From: Hymenobacter sp. CRA2
GTDB taxonomy: Bacteria > Bacteroidota > Bacteroidia > Cytophagales > Hymenobacteraceae
Direction: 5' to 3'
Length of the DNA: 64,000 bases
NCBI RefSeq assembly: GCF_002007105.1
Contig: NZ_MVBC01000006.1
Span: 1-64,000, forward strand
Shown: piece after piece, positions 15,059 through 25,023 of the stretch
Position numbering within the stretch: position 1 is the first letter of the stretch
How the letters are laid out: every line of letters starts with the position of its first letter
Made by a program: the position numbers and the translations under genes
Notes under the pieces: generated by a model
Told to the model about the DNA's origin: nothing
What the model saw: only the letters and a program-made list of their open reading frames with translations
The model's database searches: none

Positions 15059-16621
15059 TTATTCCACCGGCTTTTCGCTTTTCTCAGTTTTCTTCTCGGC
15101 TTGCTCAGGCTTCATCTGCGGGAAGAACAACACGTCCTGAATGGAGTTGGAGTTGGTCATAATCATAGACAGACGGTCGATGCCGATGCCCAGGCCAGCC
15201 GTCGGCGGCATGCCGTACTCTAGGGCGCGCAGGAAGTCCTCGTCGAGCACCATGGCCTCGGTGTCGCCGCGCTTGCCCAGTTCCAGCTGGTCCTCGAAGC
15301 GCTGACGCTGGTCAATGGGGTCGTTCAGCTCGGAGAAGGCGTTGCAGATTTCCTTGCCGTTGCAGATGGCCTCGAAGCGCTCCACCAGGCCCGGCTTCGA
15401 GCGGTGCTTCTTGGCCAGCGGCGACATTTCCACCGGGTAGTCGGTGATAAACGTGGGCTGGATCAGCTTCGGCTCCACGTGCTCCCCGAAGAGTTCATCG
15501 ATGATCTTAGCCTTGCCCATGGTCGGGTCGAGGGCCACCTTCAGGTCCTTGGCGGCGGCGCGCAGCTCCTCTTCGCTCTTGCCGTCGATGTTGAAGCCGG
15601 TGTAGTGCTCGATAGCCTCGGCCATGGTGAAGCGCTTCCAGGGGCGCTGGAAGTTGATGACGTTTTCACCGACCCGTACTTCGGTTTTGCCGTGCAGGGC
15701 CAGGGCTACGCGCTCCACCATTTCCTCCACCAGATCCATCATCCAGTAGTAGTCCTTGTAGGCGACGTACAGCTCCATCTGGGTGAATTCCGGGTTGTGG
15801 AACCGCGACATGCCTTCGTTGCGGAAGTCCTTCGAGAATTCGTATACCCCATCGAAACCGCCCACGATGAGGCGCTTCAGGTACAGCTCGTTGGCAATGC
15901 GCAGGTACAGCGTCATGTCCAGCGTGTTGTGGTGCGTCTTGAATGGGCGCGCGGCCGCTCCGCCGTACAGGGGCTGCAGGATAGGCGTTTCCACCTCCAG
16001 GTAGCCTTTGTCGTTGAGGTAGTTGCGCATGGCCTGCACCAGCTGGGTGCGCTTTACGAAGGCGTCACGCACGTGCGGGTTCACCACCAGGTCCACGTAG
16101 CGCTGACGGTAGCGCTGCTCGGGGTCGGTGAAGGCGTCGTATACGATAGTTTCGCCCGTTGCTTCGTCCTTGCGCTCCTTTACTACCGGCAGCGGGCGCA
16201 GGGCCTTGCTCAGCAGCTTGAAGCCTGTTACATGGATGGAGGTTTCGCCCACCATGGTCTTGAACACGCGGCCGGTCACCCCTACGAAGTCACCCAGGTC
16301 AATCAGGCGCTTGAAGACGGTGTTATACAGCTCCTTGTCCTCACCGGGGCAGATTTCGTCGCGGTTGATATAGAGCTGAATGCGGCCCGAGGCGTCCTGC
16401 AGCTCCGCAAATGAGGCCTTGCCCTTCACGCGAATCGACATCAGGCGGCCGGCCAGGCTCACTTCCTGGAAGTTGTTGAGCTCCGGGTGGTAGTTGTCGT
16501 GAATTTCCTGGGCGTAGAAGTTCACGTCGAACAGCTCCGACGGGTAGGGCTCGATGCCGAGCTTCTGCAGCTCGTCGAGCTTGTTGCGGCGAATAATTTC
16601 CTGTTCGCTAAGGTGGTGCAT
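15059..16621 (-). CDS. lysS: Lysyl-tRNA synthetase, class II
   Basis: A 520-residue class II lysyl-tRNA synthetase that charges tRNA-Lys. The N-terminal OB fold (about 55-165) carries [20 protein letters not shown]. Motif 2 is the [18 protein letters not shown] segment and motif 3 is [14 protein letters not shown] near the C-terminus, which then has a Lys/Glu-rich tail of about 18 residues. The start at 16621 (MHHLSEQE) matches the usual LysS N-terminus; an upstream in-frame start would extend it without homology. A -7 box (TATCTTTG) lies about 50 bp upstream. Confidence 0.97.
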   Translation of the reverse strand: MHHLSEQEIIRRNKLDELQKLGIEPYPSELFDVNFYAQEIHDNYHPELNNFQEVSLAGRLMSIRVKGKASFAELQDASGRIQLYINRDEICPGEDKELYNTVFKRLIDLGDFVGVTGRVFKTMVGETSIHVTGFKLLSKALRPLPVVKERKDEATGETIVYDAFTDPEQRYRQRYVDLVVNPHVRDAFVKRTQLVQAMRNYLNDKGYLEVETPILQPLYGGAAARPFKTHHNTLDMTLYLRIANELYLKRLIVGGFDGVYEFSKDFRNEGMSRFHNPEFTQMELYVAYKDYYWMMDLVEEMVERVALALHGKTEVRVGENVINFQRPWKRFTMAEAIEHYTGFNIDGKSEEELRAAAKDLKVALDPTMGKAKIIDELFGEHVEPKLIQPTFITDYPVEMSPLAKKHRSKPGLVERFEAICNGKEICNAFSELNDPIDQRQRFEDQLELGKRGDTEAMVLDEDFLRALEYGMPPTAGLGIGIDRLSMIMTNSNSIQDVLFFPQMKPEQAEKKTEKSEKPVE

Positions 16622-16671
16622 GGCACGAGGCTTAATAACAAGGCCCACAGCGGGCCGCGAAAGTCAAGCCG

Positions 16672-16679
16672 CAAAGATA
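16672..16679 (-). promoter_or_regulatory. Bacteroidetes -7 box upstream of lysS
   Basis: TATCTTTG on the minus strand fits the TAnnTTTG consensus, about 50 bp before the lysS start. No well-spaced -33 TTG is obvious. Confidence 0.5.
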
Positions 16680-16793
16680 GACCACGGACCGCCAATGATG
16701 ATAATCGGGTGTTCAGAGATACGCCCAGCCCGGTTTACGGTCAAGTTCTGCTTTGGCGTGGTAGATCCGGCGTAGAGGGTGTTGTGCCTGAGC

Positions 16794-17222
16794 CTAGTTT
16801 GGGTAGAGCAGGCGCAGCGTCTGGGCATCGGGCTGCCCGCGGAAGAACTTATCCAGAACTTCCTGAAAGATGGGCTGGTCGGGGCACACGGCGTCAAACA
16901 GGGTCATGCAGGAGCGCAGCTTCATGTCGTCGGGGCTGCCCATGATGCGGGTCGCGTTATTCCCTGGCACCGCCAGCAGGGCCGCACACAGCAACAGCAG
17001 GCGGCTGCCCAGCTGCGGGTGCTGTGCGTAGGCCCGGGCTTCCACGGCGTCGTGCAGGCCGTAGTAGTGCGCGGTGATGCTGCGGCCCAGGCCTTGTAGC
17101 TGCGGGAAGATGTACCACATCCAGTGGCTCTGCTTCTGGCCCTGCTGCAGCTCGGCCAAGGCTTGGGGAAAAGCCGTTTCCTGGGCGTCCAGAAAACGCT
17201 GTAGGGATTGGTCTTGGCTCAT
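16794..17222 (-). CDS. DUF1810 family protein
   Basis: A 142-residue cytosolic protein that fits DUF1810. The pattern RFLDAQ, then QSHWMWYIFPQLQGLG, HPQLGSRL, and IMGSPDDMKLRSCMTLF is the family's conserved core. Length is normal for the family. Its biochemical role is unknown. The ATG at 17222 is used; one codon further upstream is a TTG. Confidence 0.9.
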   Translation of the reverse strand: MSQDQSLQRFLDAQETAFPQALAELQQGQKQSHWMWYIFPQLQGLGRSITAHYYGLHDAVEARAYAQHPQLGSRLLLLCAALLAVPGNNATRIMGSPDDMKLRSCMTLFDAVCPDQPIFQEVLDKFFRGQPDAQTLRLLYPN

Positions 17223-17324
17223 CAAGGATATGCTGTGGTAAGGCTGGTAGACTCTGCTACGCGCACGAGCGGACTAGGATGCCACTGCCGGCTGATAAGC
17301 CGAAGGTGGCACCAGGGTAGCCAA

Positions 17325-17357
17325 ACAAAAACCGCCAGTCCAGTGGACCGGCGGTTA
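17325..17357 (-). terminator. Intrinsic terminator after the gene at 17393
   Basis: Read on the minus strand, AACCGCCGGTCCA pairs with TGGACTGGCGGTT, followed by a T run. Confidence 0.85.
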
Positions 17358-17392
17358 CGTGTATATGCAGTGATGTACGGATACAAGCTGAA

Positions 17393-18442
17393 TTAAGCAG
17401 CCATGCCCAGTTGCGGCTCGCCTTCGGTTAGCGACGGGGCCACGCGGGTACGCAGACGCTCTTCCACAAAGCCGTGCTGCAGGTGCTTGGGCAGGTTGTT
17501 CACCAGCTCCTGGTAGCGCTCCAGGCCCAGGGCCTTGGCCACGTAGGTTTCGTGAATGCCGTTGAGGTAGCTCACGATATCCAGCAGCGACTGGTGGAAC
17601 AGGCGGAAGTCAATGTCGGCCTCCACGTAGCGCTCAATCTCGCGGCTGGTCTGCGAAATGCGCAGGCGGCCCAGCAGATCGAAGATGGTGGTGTAGCCCA
17701 GGCGCCAGGTAATCTGCTGCCAGTGCTGCGCCGTCCACTTCTCCAGCGGTTGGCCCGTCTTCTGGCTGCGGATGGCGGTGCTCGGGTTGGCCTGCACTTG
17801 CTGACGCACGCTCACCGCCTTCTGCTTGCGGGTGGTGCGCAGAAACTGCCCAATCTGGGCCTGCGCATCAATGGCCTTGCCAGCAATCTGCAGCCCGGCT
17901 TTGTAGCCAGCCAGCGGCAGGCGGTGAATGCTAAAGTCGCCGTAGGAGCCAGCAGCGTAGAACGACACCGGGCGCGGGTAGGCATTGCGTACTACCAAGC
18001 GGCCTACCTCACGGCGGACCAGAGCCGGGTTGTTGGTACGAATGCCGGCCGTGTACAGGAAAGCCTGCAGCCCAGCCGTGACGGCGTGGTAAGCCTGCGG
18101 GAAGGTCCAGTGCAGAGCGTTGCGCAGGTACTCATCATCGCCCAGCTCGGCGGTAGCACGCAGGGCGTACTCCGTGCTCCAGCAGCTGTGCAAAGCCTTT
18201 TCTACGGCAGCACGGTCAGTATCGGTCAACTCGGCCTGATGAGCCCGGAAGAAGGGGAGATGCTGAAGCCCACCCGTGGCGTCATCCGCTTCGCGGATGT
18301 GGTAGCTCAGGGCGAAGAAGTAGTTCAGGAACACCTGTGCCGGGATGGACTTACGCCATGCCTCATCATGCTGAAGCTGGGCATCGTCGGCTACCGGCAG
18401 TTGCAGGACGTTATCGGTCAGTTGTTCGTTGTTCGTCATCAT
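17393..18442 (-). CDS. Hypothetical 349-residue protein
   Basis: A 349-residue, largely helical, hydrophilic protein with no signal peptide and no recognised domain. It is rich in His, Gln, Tyr and Trp, with notable segments YFFALSYHIREADD, HWTFPQAYHAVTAG and FHQSLLDIVSYLNGIHETYV. It has its own terminator and an AT-rich upstream region (18443-18640), so it is probably a single-gene unit. Codon use matches its neighbours. No function can be assigned. Confidence 0.75.
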   Translation of the reverse strand: MMTNNEQLTDNVLQLPVADDAQLQHDEAWRKSIPAQVFLNYFFALSYHIREADDATGGLQHLPFFRAHQAELTDTDRAAVEKALHSCWSTEYALRATAELGDDEYLRNALHWTFPQAYHAVTAGLQAFLYTAGIRTNNPALVRREVGRLVVRNAYPRPVSFYAAGSYGDFSIHRLPLAGYKAGLQIAGKAIDAQAQIGQFLRTTRKQKAVSVRQQVQANPSTAIRSQKTGQPLEKWTAQHWQQITWRLGYTTIFDLLGRLRISQTSREIERYVEADIDFRLFHQSLLDIVSYLNGIHETYVAKALGLERYQELVNNLPKHLQHGFVEERLRTRVAPSLTEGEPQLGMAA

Positions 18443-18640
18443 ATCTGCTCAACGCAAGTTAGCCAGATTGAGTGCCATGATGCTAATAAAATTAGTTGTT
18501 TTCAAGCTAAATTTTATGCCTGATAATGAGGGCGTTATGTAATAGATTGACAACTGTCTTGGTGTGTAAAATAAGTGTTGATTTTTAGTGTGTTATTCGC
18601 TCGGTATTAGAAAGGTCGCCTCTATAAGCACGTAACAAGC

Positions 18641-18676
18641 AAAAAGCCCCGGCGCTAAGACAGCACCGGGGCTTTT
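18641..18676 (-). terminator. Intrinsic terminator after the tail-specific protease
   Basis: AAAAGCCCCGGcGCT pairs with AGCaCCGGGGCTTTT. It lies between the protease 3' end and the promoter region of the gene at 17393. Confidence 0.9.
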
Positions 18677-18718
18677 GCAAAGAATATTAGCCGAAACAAG
18701 CTCTGCTGGAAAGCAAGC

Positions 18719-20872
18719 TTACTTGCGAGGAGCTACGCGCGTCTGCGTCACTTGCGGAGCGCCAATCTGGTCTTTTACCACGGCCACAGCCTCGCGCAGG
18801 TTGATGTCCTTCACCAGGTTCTTCGACATGCGGCGGCGGCGGTTCACCTGCACCGTGTCGTTCTGCACGGTGCGCAGGTCGGCGGCCAGCGGGGCGATGC
18901 TGAGGGCCGGAGCAGCTTTCTGCAGGTCCTCGTAGCGCTTCGACTCAGTTTTGGCCTGCTCCTGCTCAGCGCGGTAGGTGGCCAGCTTCAGCGATACGCT
19001 GGTGTCGTCCTTACGCTTGCGCATACGCTCCACGATGTCGGTGACCAACTTAAAGCTCGGGCTGGCAGATACGCGGGCCGAGCTGGCCGACTTCAGCTTG
19101 TCGATCTGCGGGGCCTGCTGCCAGGTACGGTACTTGGCCGGGCTGATTTCGTCCCACTTCAGCGGGTAGTCCGAATCTTTCTCGCCTTGGTCGAGGTAGC
19201 TGTAAGCGTCGGGCAGGATGATGTCCGGCACTACGCCTTTGAACTGCGTCGAGCCGCCGTTGATGCGGTAGAACTTCTGCGTGGTGAGTTTCAGCGAGCC
19301 GAAAGGCTTGATGGCATTGAATTCAGCCGGTAGAGCGTCATCGAGGTTGAATATGCGCTGTACCGTGCCTTTGCCGTAGGTGCTGGTCGAGCCCATAATC
19401 ACGCCACGCTTGTAGTCTTGGATAGCAGCTGCCAGAATCTCAGAAGCCGAGGCGCTGTACTTGTTCACCATCAGCACCAGCGGGCCGTCATACTGCACGC
19501 GTGGGTCACGGTCGTTGAGCACCTGGGCCGAGCCCTGGCCCGAGCGCACCTGCACTACGGGGCCGCTGTCGATGAAGAGGCCCGCCATTTCTACGGCGTC
19601 GGTCAGCGAACCGCCACCGTTGGTGCGCAGGTCAAACACGATGCCCTGTACGTTCTCAGCCTTCAGCTTTTCCAGCTCCTTCTTCACGTCGTCGGCCGAG
19701 CTGCGGCCGCCGTTGTCGTTGAAGTCGGCGTAGAAGGCCGGCAGGCGGAGGTAACCGATTTTCTTACCGTCCTCGTTGATAACGGCCGATTGGGCGTAGG
19801 TTTCTTCCACCACTACCACGTCGCGGGTAATCGGAATAACCTGGGTGCTGCCGTCGGGCTTTTTCACGGTCAGGCGTACTTCCGTGCCTTTGGCACCGCG
19901 GATGTAGCTAATGGCTTTGTCGAGGCGCATCCCTTCTACGGTTACCGGCTCGGCGGGACCTTGGGCCACGCGCTGGATGATGTCACCGGCCTTCAGCTGG
20001 CCCTGGCGGTACGAAGCCGAACCGGGAATGATGTCGGCTACTTTGATCTGGCCGTCCTTCTCCTGCAGCGTGGCGCCGATGCCTTCGAAGCGGCCGGTCA
20101 TGGCAATGTCAAACGACTCCTTGTCCTTGGGAGCAAAGTACTCCGTGTGGGGGTCGTAGGTGTTGGCAATGGTATTAGCCCACAGCGCGAGCCGGTCGTT
20201 GGCGTCGTTCTGCATCATGTCGTTGAACGACTCGTCGAAGTACTTCAGCACGCGCTTGCGGGCTTCGGCTTCCATTTCGGTAGCCGAGAGGGCCGGCGCA
20301 GTGGCTTTCTTCGGGTCACGCTTGGCCTGCTCGTCCTGGATTTCGGCCAGGCGCGTCATCACATGGTACTTCACGTAGCGGCGCCACTCGTCGCGCTGCG
20401 CGGCTTTGTCGGCCGGAAACTGCGCCTTGTCGAAGTCTGTCTGAAACGACTCATCAGTGGTGAAATCCATCGGCTTGCTCAGCAGCTCGCGGTAAAGCAC
20501 TTGGGCTTCCTTCGTGCGCTGGTCCATCAGCTGCGTCGACAGCTCCAGAAACTCGTGCGAACCACGCTTTACCTCGTCGTCGATGTCGGTCTGGTATTTC
20601 CGCAGCTGAGCCACGTCCGACTGCAGCAGAAACTTCTTGGAGTAATCGATGCGCTTCAGGTACAAGTCAAAGACGCGCTTCGAGAAGTTGTCGTCGATTT
20701 GCTCGGGTTGATAGTGGGCAGCGCTCAGGCCCTGAATCATGGCCTTGATGAGCACTTCTTCTTTTTCAGGGGCCGGAGCGCCAGTGCCCCGGTAAAGCTT
20801 GTAGGAAGCCAGTACGAACACCGCCATAACTACGGCAGTGTACAGGCCTATTTTCAGGCGAAGGAATGACAT
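18719..20872 (-). CDS. Carboxy-terminal processing (tail-specific) protease, S41
   Basis: A 717-residue periplasmic S41A protease of the Prc type. A single N-terminal membrane segment (VVMAVFVLASYKLY) anchors it. A long N-terminal helical region is followed by a PDZ domain (about 245-335, with GIGATLQEKDGQIKVADIIP), then the S41 core with FDLRTNGGGSLTDAVEMAGL and the Ser/Lys dyad in YSASASEILAAAIQDYKRG (near 470-490). The C-terminal part matches the Prc DUF3340 domain. It degrades or trims envelope proteins from their C-termini. Confidence 0.95.
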   Translation of the reverse strand: MSFLRLKIGLYTAVVMAVFVLASYKLYRGTGAPAPEKEEVLIKAMIQGLSAAHYQPEQIDDNFSKRVFDLYLKRIDYSKKFLLQSDVAQLRKYQTDIDDEVKRGSHEFLELSTQLMDQRTKEAQVLYRELLSKPMDFTTDESFQTDFDKAQFPADKAAQRDEWRRYVKYHVMTRLAEIQDEQAKRDPKKATAPALSATEMEAEARKRVLKYFDESFNDMMQNDANDRLALWANTIANTYDPHTEYFAPKDKESFDIAMTGRFEGIGATLQEKDGQIKVADIIPGSASYRQGQLKAGDIIQRVAQGPAEPVTVEGMRLDKAISYIRGAKGTEVRLTVKKPDGSTQVIPITRDVVVVEETYAQSAVINEDGKKIGYLRLPAFYADFNDNGGRSSADDVKKELEKLKAENVQGIVFDLRTNGGGSLTDAVEMAGLFIDSGPVVQVRSGQGSAQVLNDRDPRVQYDGPLVLMVNKYSASASEILAAAIQDYKRGVIMGSTSTYGKGTVQRIFNLDDALPAEFNAIKPFGSLKLTTQKFYRINGGSTQFKGVVPDIILPDAYSYLDQGEKDSDYPLKWDEISPAKYRTWQQAPQIDKLKSASSARVSASPSFKLVTDIVERMRKRKDDTSVSLKLATYRAEQEQAKTESKRYEDLQKAAPALSIAPLAADLRTVQNDTVQVNRRRRMSKNLVKDINLREAVAVVKDQIGAPQVTQTRVAPRK

Positions 20873-21013
20873 GGGCAGAGACGCGGAAAAAAGTGGTCTT
20901 AAATGTACGTAAGCCGCACGGAATGGGTATGGTCAAAAACCGCCCCATTCTGGTTAACTAACCAGCCCGGCTGGGCAATAGTGCCCGATGAATAGCTTTG
21001 CCACTATAGAAAC

Positions 21014-21046
21014 AAAAAAGACCTCCCCGGTTGCGGGGAGGTCTTT
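21014..21046 (-). terminator. Intrinsic terminator after the glycine-zipper protein
   Basis: AAAGACCTCCCC pairs with GGGGAGGTCTTT; read on the minus strand it is followed by a T run. Confidence 0.9.
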
Positions 21047-21091
21047 AAGACCAGCGCTAAAAAAGCTGGCATGCTAGACTAGCCCAATCGG

Positions 21092-21919
21092 CTAGTAGTA
21101 GATACGGTCGCCGTTGTTGCGACGGAATTCGTCCTGGAAGTGGCGGGCATCTTCGTCGCTACGCGGACGTACGCCCATCACGATGCCGCCGTTCTTGATG
21201 TCGTGCTCGTACTCAGCAGCACGCTCTTCGGGGATACCCGAGCCTACCAGGGCGCCCACCAGGCCACCCGTCAGACCACCGGCACCGGCACCGGCCAGAG
21301 CAGCAGCCAGCGGGCCAGCCACGATCAGGCCCAGGCCCGGCAGTGCTACCGACGTACCGATGGCAGCAATGGCACCGATTACGGCACCAGCCGTGCCACC
21401 GATGGCCGAGCCTACGCCGGCACCTTCCATGGCTTTGTTGCCCAGTTCGGTGTGGGGGGTGTCGTCACCGAAATGCGTTTTGCGCGTTTCGTCCGACATC
21501 AGCAGGTTCACGTCGTCCTTGGTATAGCCACGCGACGAGAGCGACGAGTAAGCGCGCTCAGCCGATTCACGGTCGCGGAAAGTCGAAGTAAGGTAGCCGC
21601 CCGAAGTCGAGCCGCTTGAGCTGCCCATCGACGAGCCGCTGTTGGCGGTGCCATACGACGAGGTCGAGCCCATGTTGCTGTTGCCCGTCGACGAGCCCGA
21701 GTTGTAGTTAGCACCGGTGCTCTGGTCGGTGCCCGAGCCTACATTCGAGGCGTTCGATACGTTGCTGCTCGAGTTCAGGCCCGACGAGCCCATCGAGCCG
21801 CTGCCCGAATGCTGTTCGCTGCCGTAGCCAGCGCCAGCGCCGGTACCTTGGTTAGCGGGGTTCATCGAAGAGCCGGTGCCGGGCGTGTTGCCCAGGTTCG
21901 AATTATTGTCGGTATTCAT
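21092..21919 (-). CDS. General-stress-17M-like protein with glycine-zipper segments
   Basis: A 275-residue protein. The first 105 residues are low complexity (Ser, Gly, Asn, Thr) and probably disordered. Residues 108-150 (YLTSTFRDRESAERAYSSLS, then GYTKDDVNLLMSDETR) form a small domain like the N-terminus of general stress protein 17M. A glycine-zipper pair of hydrophobic helices follows (about 163-228), then a short acidic/basic end. It is likely membrane associated and stress related. It has its own terminator. Confidence 0.8.
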   Translation of the reverse strand: MNTDNNSNLGNTPGTGSSMNPANQGTGAGAGYGSEQHSGSGSMGSSGLNSSSNVSNASNVGSGTDQSTGANYNSGSSTGNSNMGSTSSYGTANSGSSMGSSSGSTSGGYLTSTFRDRESAERAYSSLSSRGYTKDDVNLLMSDETRKTHFGDDTPHTELGNKAMEGAGVGSAIGGTAGAVIGAIAAIGTSVALPGLGLIVAGPLAAALAGAGAGGLTGGLVGALVGSGIPEERAAEYEHDIKNGGIVMGVRPRSDEDARHFQDEFRRNNGDRIYY

Positions 21920-22102
21920 GACAGGTGAGGTTGTGTGGATGGTGTAAGGGAAGGAGTTTTTTTGACAAGCGGCAGTCGAGGGGACGAGCTTGCCGCTTGT
22001 TTGGCTACCTTAACGGGAGCGTTTCCATCCGGGTTACACGGGCTGGTATAAAACCTAGGAACGGCTTTACCGAATCCAAGCCACTACCTCAGCCGAACCG
22101 AC

Positions 22103-22471
22103 TTAAGAGAACTGCGCGAAGTTTTCCTCATTACGCCAGAACTCGCGGCATTCGGCCCGCAGCTTGGGCAGGAATTCGGGGTTCTGCTTCAGTTCGCGCC
22201 ACGGGCCCATGCCCAGCCGTTCGCAGAGCTTAAAGAAATTGTCGCCCTGGCCCTTGGAGCCTTCGACTTTCACCAGGCAACTCAGGATAGGGCGGCCGGC
22301 CTCGAATTCAGTTTCGGAAATTTCGGCCAGCAGCTCATTCAGCCGCGACTTTTCGTGCGAGATGTCAAGGTTGAGGCCCAGCTCCGCATCTTGTACCACC
22401 GTCAGGTAGCTGACGGTACCGGTCTGGTTCCGGGAATAGTTGATGAGGTAGCGGCGGACGCGAGTAATCAT
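22103..22471 (-). CDS. Hypothetical protein
   Basis: A 122-residue cytosolic protein with no recognised family. It is basic at the N-terminus (MITRVRRYLINYSRNQTG) and helical and charged after that, ending in CREFWRNEENFAQFS. The frame is intact with normal codon use. It lies downstream of proline dehydrogenase on the same strand but behind that gene's terminator. Confidence 0.65.
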   Translation of the reverse strand: MITRVRRYLINYSRNQTGTVSYLTVVQDAELGLNLDISHEKSRLNELLAEISETEFEAGRPILSCLVKVEGSKGQGDNFFKLCERLGMGPWRELKQNPEFLPKLRAECREFWRNEENFAQFS

Positions 22472-22508
22472 GTGGGAAGTAAGGGGAGGTTGAGAGGGGT
22501 TAAAATAC

Positions 22509-22550
22509 CAAAAAAGCCCGATGCGTTGTACAATTCCAACGCACCGGGCC
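22509..22550 (-). terminator. Intrinsic terminator after proline dehydrogenase
   Basis: AAAGCCCGATGCGTTG pairs with CAACGCACCGGGC (one bulge); read on the minus strand it is followed by TTTTTT. Confidence 0.88.
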
Positions 22551-22577
22551 CGTTACCAATAACTATGCCGCTGAGTG

Positions 22578-23777
22578 TTAGCGCGCTTTATTTTTGCGTC
22601 GCTCCATCTCATTTTTGATCAACAGAAACTCCCGGCTGGTCTGGCCCGCAATGGCCGTGTTTTCGTCGGCGCGACGCAGCAGGTAGGGCATCACCGCTTC
22701 CACCGGGCCGTAGGGCACGTACTTGGCCGTGTTATAGCCGGCGTGCGCCAAGTTGTAGCTCAGGTTGTCGCTCATACCGTAAAGCTGGGCAAACCATACC
22801 CGCTCGTCGTTGGGGGCAAGGCCCGCGTCGGCCAGTAGCTCGGTGAGCAGGCGCGAGGAGGCCTCGTTGTGGGTGCCCGCGCAGATGGCCATGCGGTCGA
22901 TGTGGTCGATGGAGAAGCGCAGGGCCTCGTTGTACAGGTCGTCGGTGGCCTGTTTGCTGGGGTTGATGGGGTTCTGGTAGCCGCGCTGCTGGGCCACGCG
23001 GGCTTCCTTCTCCATGTAAGCACCGCGCACGAGCTTGGCGCCGAGGTAATAGCCCTCGTCGGCGGCGTGCTTGCAGTCGGCCTCCAGGGCGTCGAGCCGG
23101 TCGTGGCGGTAGAGCTGGTAGGTATTCCACACGATGGCGCGCTCCTGATTGTAGCGGCGCATCATTTCACGGGCTATGTTGTCGATGGTGTCCTGAAACC
23201 AGCTTTCCTCCGCATCGACGAAAATGCGCACGTTCCGGTCGTGGGCGCGGCGGCACAGCTCGTCGATGCGCTGCTGGGCGAGCTGGTAGGCCTGCTGCTC
23301 AGCCGGGCTCAGGGCCTGGCCGCTCTGCACTTTTTCCAGCAGGGCGCTGTCGGCCACGCCGGTTACCTTAAACACCGAGAAGGGAATGTGCGGATTGCCG
23401 GCGGCCAGCTCAATCGTTTTCAGCAGCTCGTCGCGGGTGTGGTCGTAGCTCTGCTCGTTGCCTTCGCCCTCCACCGAATAATCGAGGATGGTGCCGATGC
23501 GGTATTTGCCCAGCTCGGCAATGACGGGCTTGCACTCCTGGATGGTCTCGCCACCGCAGAACTGCTTGAAGATGGTATGCTTGATGATGCTCTTGGTGCC
23601 CGGAATGCCCCAACTCAGCGCCCGTTTCATCGCGCCGCCGCCGAAGTCAACCAGCCCTTTGTTGTTCATGGCCGCGAACAGGGCGTACATCTGGCGCAGC
23701 TCACCGTCGGATTTGGCGGCGAAGGCCACGGCGGTGTTGTCGAATGAAATCAGCGGGTGGGTCTGGGGTTCAGGCAT
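22578..23777 (-). CDS. Proline dehydrogenase
   Basis: A 399-residue FAD enzyme that oxidises proline to pyrroline-5-carboxylate, feeding electrons to the quinone pool. The TIM-barrel core shows VFVDAEESW-like (IFVDAEESW), YQLYRHDRL, AKLVRGAYMEKE, AGTHNEAS and the late YVPYGPVEAVMPYLLRRADE, all standard for ProDH/PutA domains. It is a stand-alone enzyme, not a PutA fusion. The start at 23777 matches homologs; longer in-frame starts add unrelated residues. It is divergent from the DAHP synthase gene. Confidence 0.95.
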   Translation of the reverse strand: MPEPQTHPLISFDNTAVAFAAKSDGELRQMYALFAAMNNKGLVDFGGGAMKRALSWGIPGTKSIIKHTIFKQFCGGETIQECKPVIAELGKYRIGTILDYSVEGEGNEQSYDHTRDELLKTIELAAGNPHIPFSVFKVTGVADSALLEKVQSGQALSPAEQQAYQLAQQRIDELCRRAHDRNVRIFVDAEESWFQDTIDNIAREMMRRYNQERAIVWNTYQLYRHDRLDALEADCKHAADEGYYLGAKLVRGAYMEKEARVAQQRGYQNPINPSKQATDDLYNEALRFSIDHIDRMAICAGTHNEASSRLLTELLADAGLAPNDERVWFAQLYGMSDNLSYNLAHAGYNTAKYVPYGPVEAVMPYLLRRADENTAIAGQTSREFLLIKNEMERRKNKAR

Positions 23778-23931
23778 GGGAGCGGGGAAAGTTGGGGGCG
23801 CGAAGATAGCCACGAAACATCGGACCGATGGACGTAGTTTAGCAGCTGAATGCGCCCGTGGCGCCCTTACAACGCATGTTGGGCAAGCGTAGTTCAGCCC
23901 TGGCTGGCTGGTCCGTTTGCCGCCTCTTCCC

Positions 23932-25014
23932 ATGGAACTCGATACCTATTTTACCCGCCGGCTGGCCCAAAAAGGGCAACCGCTGCTGCTAGCCGGCCCG
24001 TGCTCAGCCGAAACCGAAGAACAAGTAATGGCTACCGCCCGCGGCCTGCAGGGGCTGGGCGTCGATTTGTTCCGCGCCGGCATCTGGAAGCCCCGCACCC
24101 GGCCCGGCTCTTTTGAGGGCATCGGCACGGAAGGGCTGCGCTGGCTGCAGCGCGTGCAGCAGGAAACGGGCTTGGCCGTGACGGTGGAAGTGGCCACGCC
24201 GCGCCACGTGGAGGAAGCCTTGGCCCACGGCGTGGACGTGGTCTGGATTGGGGCGCGCACCACCGTCAACCCTTTCGCGGTGCAGGAGCTGGCCGAGGCG
24301 CTGGGTGGTACCGGCGTGCCGGTGATGGTCAAAAACCCCGTCAACCCCGACCTGGCGCTGTGGGCGGGGGCGCTGGAGCGGCTGGACCGCGCCGGCGTGC
24401 GCGACCTGGCTGCCATTCATCGCGGCTTCAGCACCGGCGCGCCCAGCAAGTACCGCAACGCGCCTACCTGGGGCATTGCCATCGAGTTGAAAACGCGCTT
24501 TCCAGAAATTCCGCTGATCTGCGACCCGAGCCACATCAGCGGCCGCCGCGACCTGCTGCTGCCCGTGGCCCAGAAGGCCCTCGACCTCGACTACGACGGG
24601 CTGATGCTGGAAACGCACCCCGATCCGGACAACGCCTGGAGCGACGCGGCCCAGCAGGTGACGCCCGCGCGCCTCGGCGAGATGATGCGCGAGCTGAAGC
24701 ACCGCTACCGCTCCACCGACAACGCCGATTACCTCAACAAAGCCGAGGAGCTACGCCAGAAAATGGACGTGGCCGACCAGGACATCATCGAGGCCTTGGC
24801 GCGGCGCATGGCGCTGGTGGAAGAGCTGGCCGAGTATAAGAAGCAGAACAACGTGAAGATTCTGCAGCTGGACCGCTGGAACGAAATCTTCCGCAGCCGG
24901 CCGGAATGGGCCGCCAAACTCAACGTCAACGACAAATTTGTAGCCGAGCTCTACAAGCTCATCCACATCGAGAGCATCCGCAAGCAGACGGAAATTATGC
25001 AGCGGCCGGAGTAA
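23932..25014 (+). CDS. Bifunctional DAHP synthase / chorismate mutase
   Basis: A 360-residue fusion. Residues 1-260 are a type I-beta DAHP synthase with GPCSAE (22-27), the KPRTRPGSFEGIG loop and CDPSHISGRRDLL; it makes DAHP from PEP and erythrose-4-phosphate. Residues 268-360 form an AroQ-type chorismate mutase with LRQKMDVADQDIIEALARRM and the late KQTEIM. This fusion order is known in Bacteroidota and feeds phenylalanine and tyrosine synthesis. It heads a cluster with aroB and aroA. Confidence 0.95.
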   Translation: MELDTYFTRRLAQKGQPLLLAGPCSAETEEQVMATARGLQGLGVDLFRAGIWKPRTRPGSFEGIGTEGLRWLQRVQQETGLAVTVEVATPRHVEEALAHGVDVVWIGARTTVNPFAVQELAEALGGTGVPVMVKNPVNPDLALWAGALERLDRAGVRDLAAIHRGFSTGAPSKYRNAPTWGIAIELKTRFPEIPLICDPSHISGRRDLLLPVAQKALDLDYDGLMLETHPDPDNAWSDAAQQVTPARLGEMMRELKHRYRSTDNADYLNKAEELRQKMDVADQDIIEALARRMALVEELAEYKKQNNVKILQLDRWNEIFRSRPEWAAKLNVNDKFVAELYKLIHIESIRKQTEIMQRPE

Positions 25015-25023
25015 CCGGCCGCC

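Noticed and set aside
15404-16414. Plus-strand frame opposite lysS
   Set aside because: Antisense shadow of lysS.
19418-20869. Long plus-strand frame opposite the tail-specific protease
   Set aside because: The protease has PDZ and S41 motifs; the antisense product has no recognisable domain.
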